The notes under the pieces were generated by a model. The model saw only the letters and a list, made by a program, of their open reading frames with translations. It was not told the origin of the DNA and did not search any database. This document shows, piece by piece, positions 61,889 through 64,000 of a stretch of 64,000 nt of DNA (position 1 is the first letter of the stretch; every line of letters begins with the position of its first letter). A program made the translations under genes and the position numbers. The stretch covers positions 60,030,599-60,094,598 of the forward strand of contig CM067084.1 of the NCBI GenBank assembly GCA_034008185.1, read 5' to 3'. The stretch comes from Gorsachius magnificus (taxonomy: Eukaryota; Chordata; Aves; Pelecaniformes; Ardeidae).

Positions 61889-63059
61889 GCCATAGACATA
61901 GGTACTATTTAGTAGTAGTTCGCCACAATCTCAGAACAAGAAAATAAAAAAGTTCTTAGAAGAAATTTGGTCCCATTAAAGCCATGCCTTGACTCTCCTA
62001 TTACACATCTGGACCCCTGAACTGAATTATGAAAACACTGAAGACTTAATTTACAGGGGTTGCAAACCACACCAGAAGTGCAACCAATCCCAAAGACATA
62101 TCAGTTCTGATTCTACCAGAAATACTAAACTATAAAAATAAATCTGTCACCAACTTTCTACCTATTTACACTGCTTTTTATAGTAATAATGCAAACAGTT
62201 CCCTGGAGCTGTTCATTGTATATATTTCATGGATGAAAACCATGGAACAAGTTATATTTAAATTTCAAAATATCTTCCAGTTTAGGACCCTATCACTTCC
62301 TGACCAATTAAGTGTGACATGTGAGGGAAAAAAAGATTCATATAGGGTATTTTCATTTATAAATGCAAGACCACAAGAAAGCTTCAAGTTCTTAGTCACA
62401 GATAGTCAGGACAGAGCTGAGGATAATCTGGCTAAGTAGAGGCAAAGACATTACTGTAGAAACTCTAGTTATATGCTTGTTTTGATAATTTTGTGGCAAG
62501 TCTAAAGAATTTTTGAACCGAGAATTTCTTTTATGTTATTTCTTGAACATATGGATAATAGCTATAAGCTGAAACTATCAAATATTTTTCTTCTTGTAAC
62601 ATAGACAGGATTGAAGCAAGGCCTATGGAAGTGGATGTAACTTATTAGTCTAATTCACAGCAATAATTTCCATGAAGACATTTGGAGTTAAGTTATATTC
62701 CAAAACTTCAGCAGATGGAGCAGAAATTATTGTAAAATTTGGCATGGGTAAGGAAAATTAGGAATTATATTCAAATTACCAAACCTATAGATTTGGTTTA
62801 GAGATAAAGAGCTTAAGTTTGAATCTACTTAGAATTCTAGATTCTATTTTTTGTAAAGAAATAAGAGTTTGGAAACTCATGTTCTACCAAAAAAAAGTAC
62901 AGGTCAGATATTCATGTTGCTGAAGAAAATGTGCTGGTGTTGTTATGTTATACACGTTGTCTATGTTAGATATATTGAAGAGGAAACTCAAATTGTAACT
63001 GTTCAGCAGTGGTAATTTGTGACCAAGGAATAATCTGGCATTGAGGGCACAAAAGCCTA
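61889..63059. other. Unique AT-rich sequence, no gene seen
   Basis: No repeat or exon was recognised. The frame 62233-62439 (plus, 68 codons) has no identifiable domain. Confidence 0.5.
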
Positions 63060-63330
63060 ATGGCAGAAGGGGTTAAACTGCCTGGAACCAGGGATGCCAG
63101 AGACAGAACAACTCCTTGTAAGGGAGTGAAGTTTCCCTTGGTAGTGAGATAGCTGGTGGCAATGCTGAAATGGTGGCTCTCAAGGGCCACAGAGACAGTG
63201 CTGGGGGATGAACCCAGCCCCCCCGAGCCCAGGCATCCCATGAGGATGCTCACAGGATTGGTGCTGGTGCAAGTGTATATAAGGAATCTGTTCATGACAC
63301 ATCTTTGCAGATTCCTTGTAGAATGGCTTA
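63060..63330 (+). other. Unassigned GC-rich block with TATA-like motif
   Basis: This compact GC-richer island stands out from its flanks and contains GTGTATATAAGG at about 63274-63285. It might be an undescribed LTR or a promoter. I see no clear TG...CA ends or polyadenylation signal to prove an LTR. The minus strand holds a 133-codon frame (62966-63367) across the whole block, but its Leu/Ser/Thr-rich translation matches no family that I recognise. Confidence 0.35.
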
Positions 63331-63673
63331 TGGTGGTGGGACTGTCCAATGCACTGTTCATTAACAATTTTTTTTTTAATATTTAAGGACAAATGGACAA
63401 ATGTGTTTAATTCATCTCAAGGAGTACAATGAAAATTTTCCCAACAGTACCAGGTTTATAAAAATGAATGTACTACATAAAAAAATAAGAAATAATTTTT
63501 ATCTTCAAAATGGATACCAGTATTAACATCCCATAGAAGTAATTTCAGTATTTTTATTGACATGATTGTGTTACAATGGCAGTATCTAAAATAATAATAG
63601 GGGAGTCTCTGATTCAGTGAACTCAGTTTTCATAGAAATTTAATAATACAGCTGCATTTCTATTGTATTACAG
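63331..63673. other. Unique AT-rich sequence
   Basis: This is AT-rich sequence leading into a possible splice acceptor (pyrimidine-rich TTTCTATTGTATTACAG ending at 63673). Nothing else was recognised. Confidence 0.5.
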
Positions 63674-63730
63674 CATCTGGAGGAAGTTAAAGAAGTTTTA
63701 CACCAGCTGCAGGAAGACAGAAAATGCAAG
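63674..63730 (+). CDS. Weak candidate internal coding exon (57 nt)
   Basis: The segment lies between an acceptor-like TTTCTATTGTATTACAG and a donor-like AAG|GTAGCA. Read from its first base it gives 19 residues, HLEEVKEVLHQLQEDRKCK. They are charged and Leu-spaced like part of a coiled coil. I do not recognise the protein. A second acceptor-like site (T-rich tract then CTGACAG) ends at 63950, only 220 bp on. Joining the exons in the coiled-coil frame would reach TGA at the third codon, whereas the +1 frame stays open across both. That conflict weakens the case. It could be a real exon of a gene that continues beyond the window, a pseudo-exon, or chance. Confidence 0.22.
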
Positions 63731-64000
63731 GTAGCATTAGTAGGAGCACAGCATACTGATAATAGCTGATTCAACATCAAACCTTCCTGTTAACACATCA
63801 CACTTTATTAAACAACTTCAAACTGGCAAGGGTTAGTTGATACTGAATTAGTGCTCTGTGTAACCTAGAACTGGGAATCAGATTTTCACTGTTGTCAAGA
63901 CACAGCCTAGTGAATAACATTTAACAATTTATTTTTTTTTTTTCTGACAGGAAAGCTGATCTGATATGTTGTTCCACATTCAGCCTCTGCATTTGCCCTT
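63731..64000. other. Sequence after the candidate exon to the window end
   Basis: This is AT-rich DNA with a strong poly-T/CTGACAG acceptor-like site ending at 63950. The remaining 50 bases are open in one frame only. No repeat was recognised. Confidence 0.45.

Noticed and set aside
1..64000. CRISPR arrays, tRNA or rRNA genes, bacterial operons
   Set aside because: No regularly spaced direct repeats, cloverleaf sequences with A/B boxes, or ribosomal sequence were seen. The repeat content is avian.

Overview
The window looks like AT-rich, gene-poor DNA from a large bird chromosome. The evidence is the interspersed repeats. There are many copies of the CR1 LINE 3' end, with its ATTCTATGATTCTATGA-type tail, in both orientations, plus several solo LTRs of bird endogenous retroviruses. 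No Alu, mammalian L1, bacterial operon, tRNA, rRNA or CRISPR array is visible. The abundance of the LTR that opens with CTGGTTTTGGCTGGGATAG suggests a non-galliform (neoavian) bird, but this is an inference from memory of repeat families.

Layout. From 1 to about 20.9 kb there is mostly unique AT-rich sequence with two plus-strand LTRs (about 1.13-1.66 kb; 6832-7386, the latter with a perfect 5-bp target-site duplication), two short CR1 pieces (7.7 and 18.4 kb) and several long homopolymers. From 20.95 to 30.03 kb is a dense, GC-richer insertion cluster. It holds a CR1 split by a second CR1 (20.95-22.47 kb), a CR1 reverse-transcriptase tail (24.37-25.12 kb), and a compound CR1 (25.47-26.17 kb). 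It then holds a minus-strand provirus remnant bounded by two LTRs (26928-27673 and 29222-30033) with an unrelated LTR between them (28268-29221). From 30 to 57.6 kb the sequence is again mostly unique, with solo LTRs at 31.73, 46.24 and 52.72 kb and CR1 copies at 33.8, 36.1-36.5 and 38.9-40.1 kb, the last also a nested pair. The right end holds an old CR1 (57.65 kb), a mosaic of four repeat pieces (60.93-61.89 kb), an unassigned GC-rich block with a TATA-like box (63.06-63.33 kb), and one weak candidate coding exon (63674-63730).

No complete protein-coding gene is supported. All longer open frames with recognisable content are decayed CR1 or retroviral sequence. There is therefore no gene system to reconstruct. 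What the window records is a history of LINE and retrovirus insertions, including clear nesting that orders events in time. Unexplained structures include a 22-bp perfect palindrome, a 15-bp inverted repeat around a 41-base loop, a roughly 60-bp segment shared by two otherwise different contexts, and a few non-repeat open frames. I found no convincing undescribed biological system.
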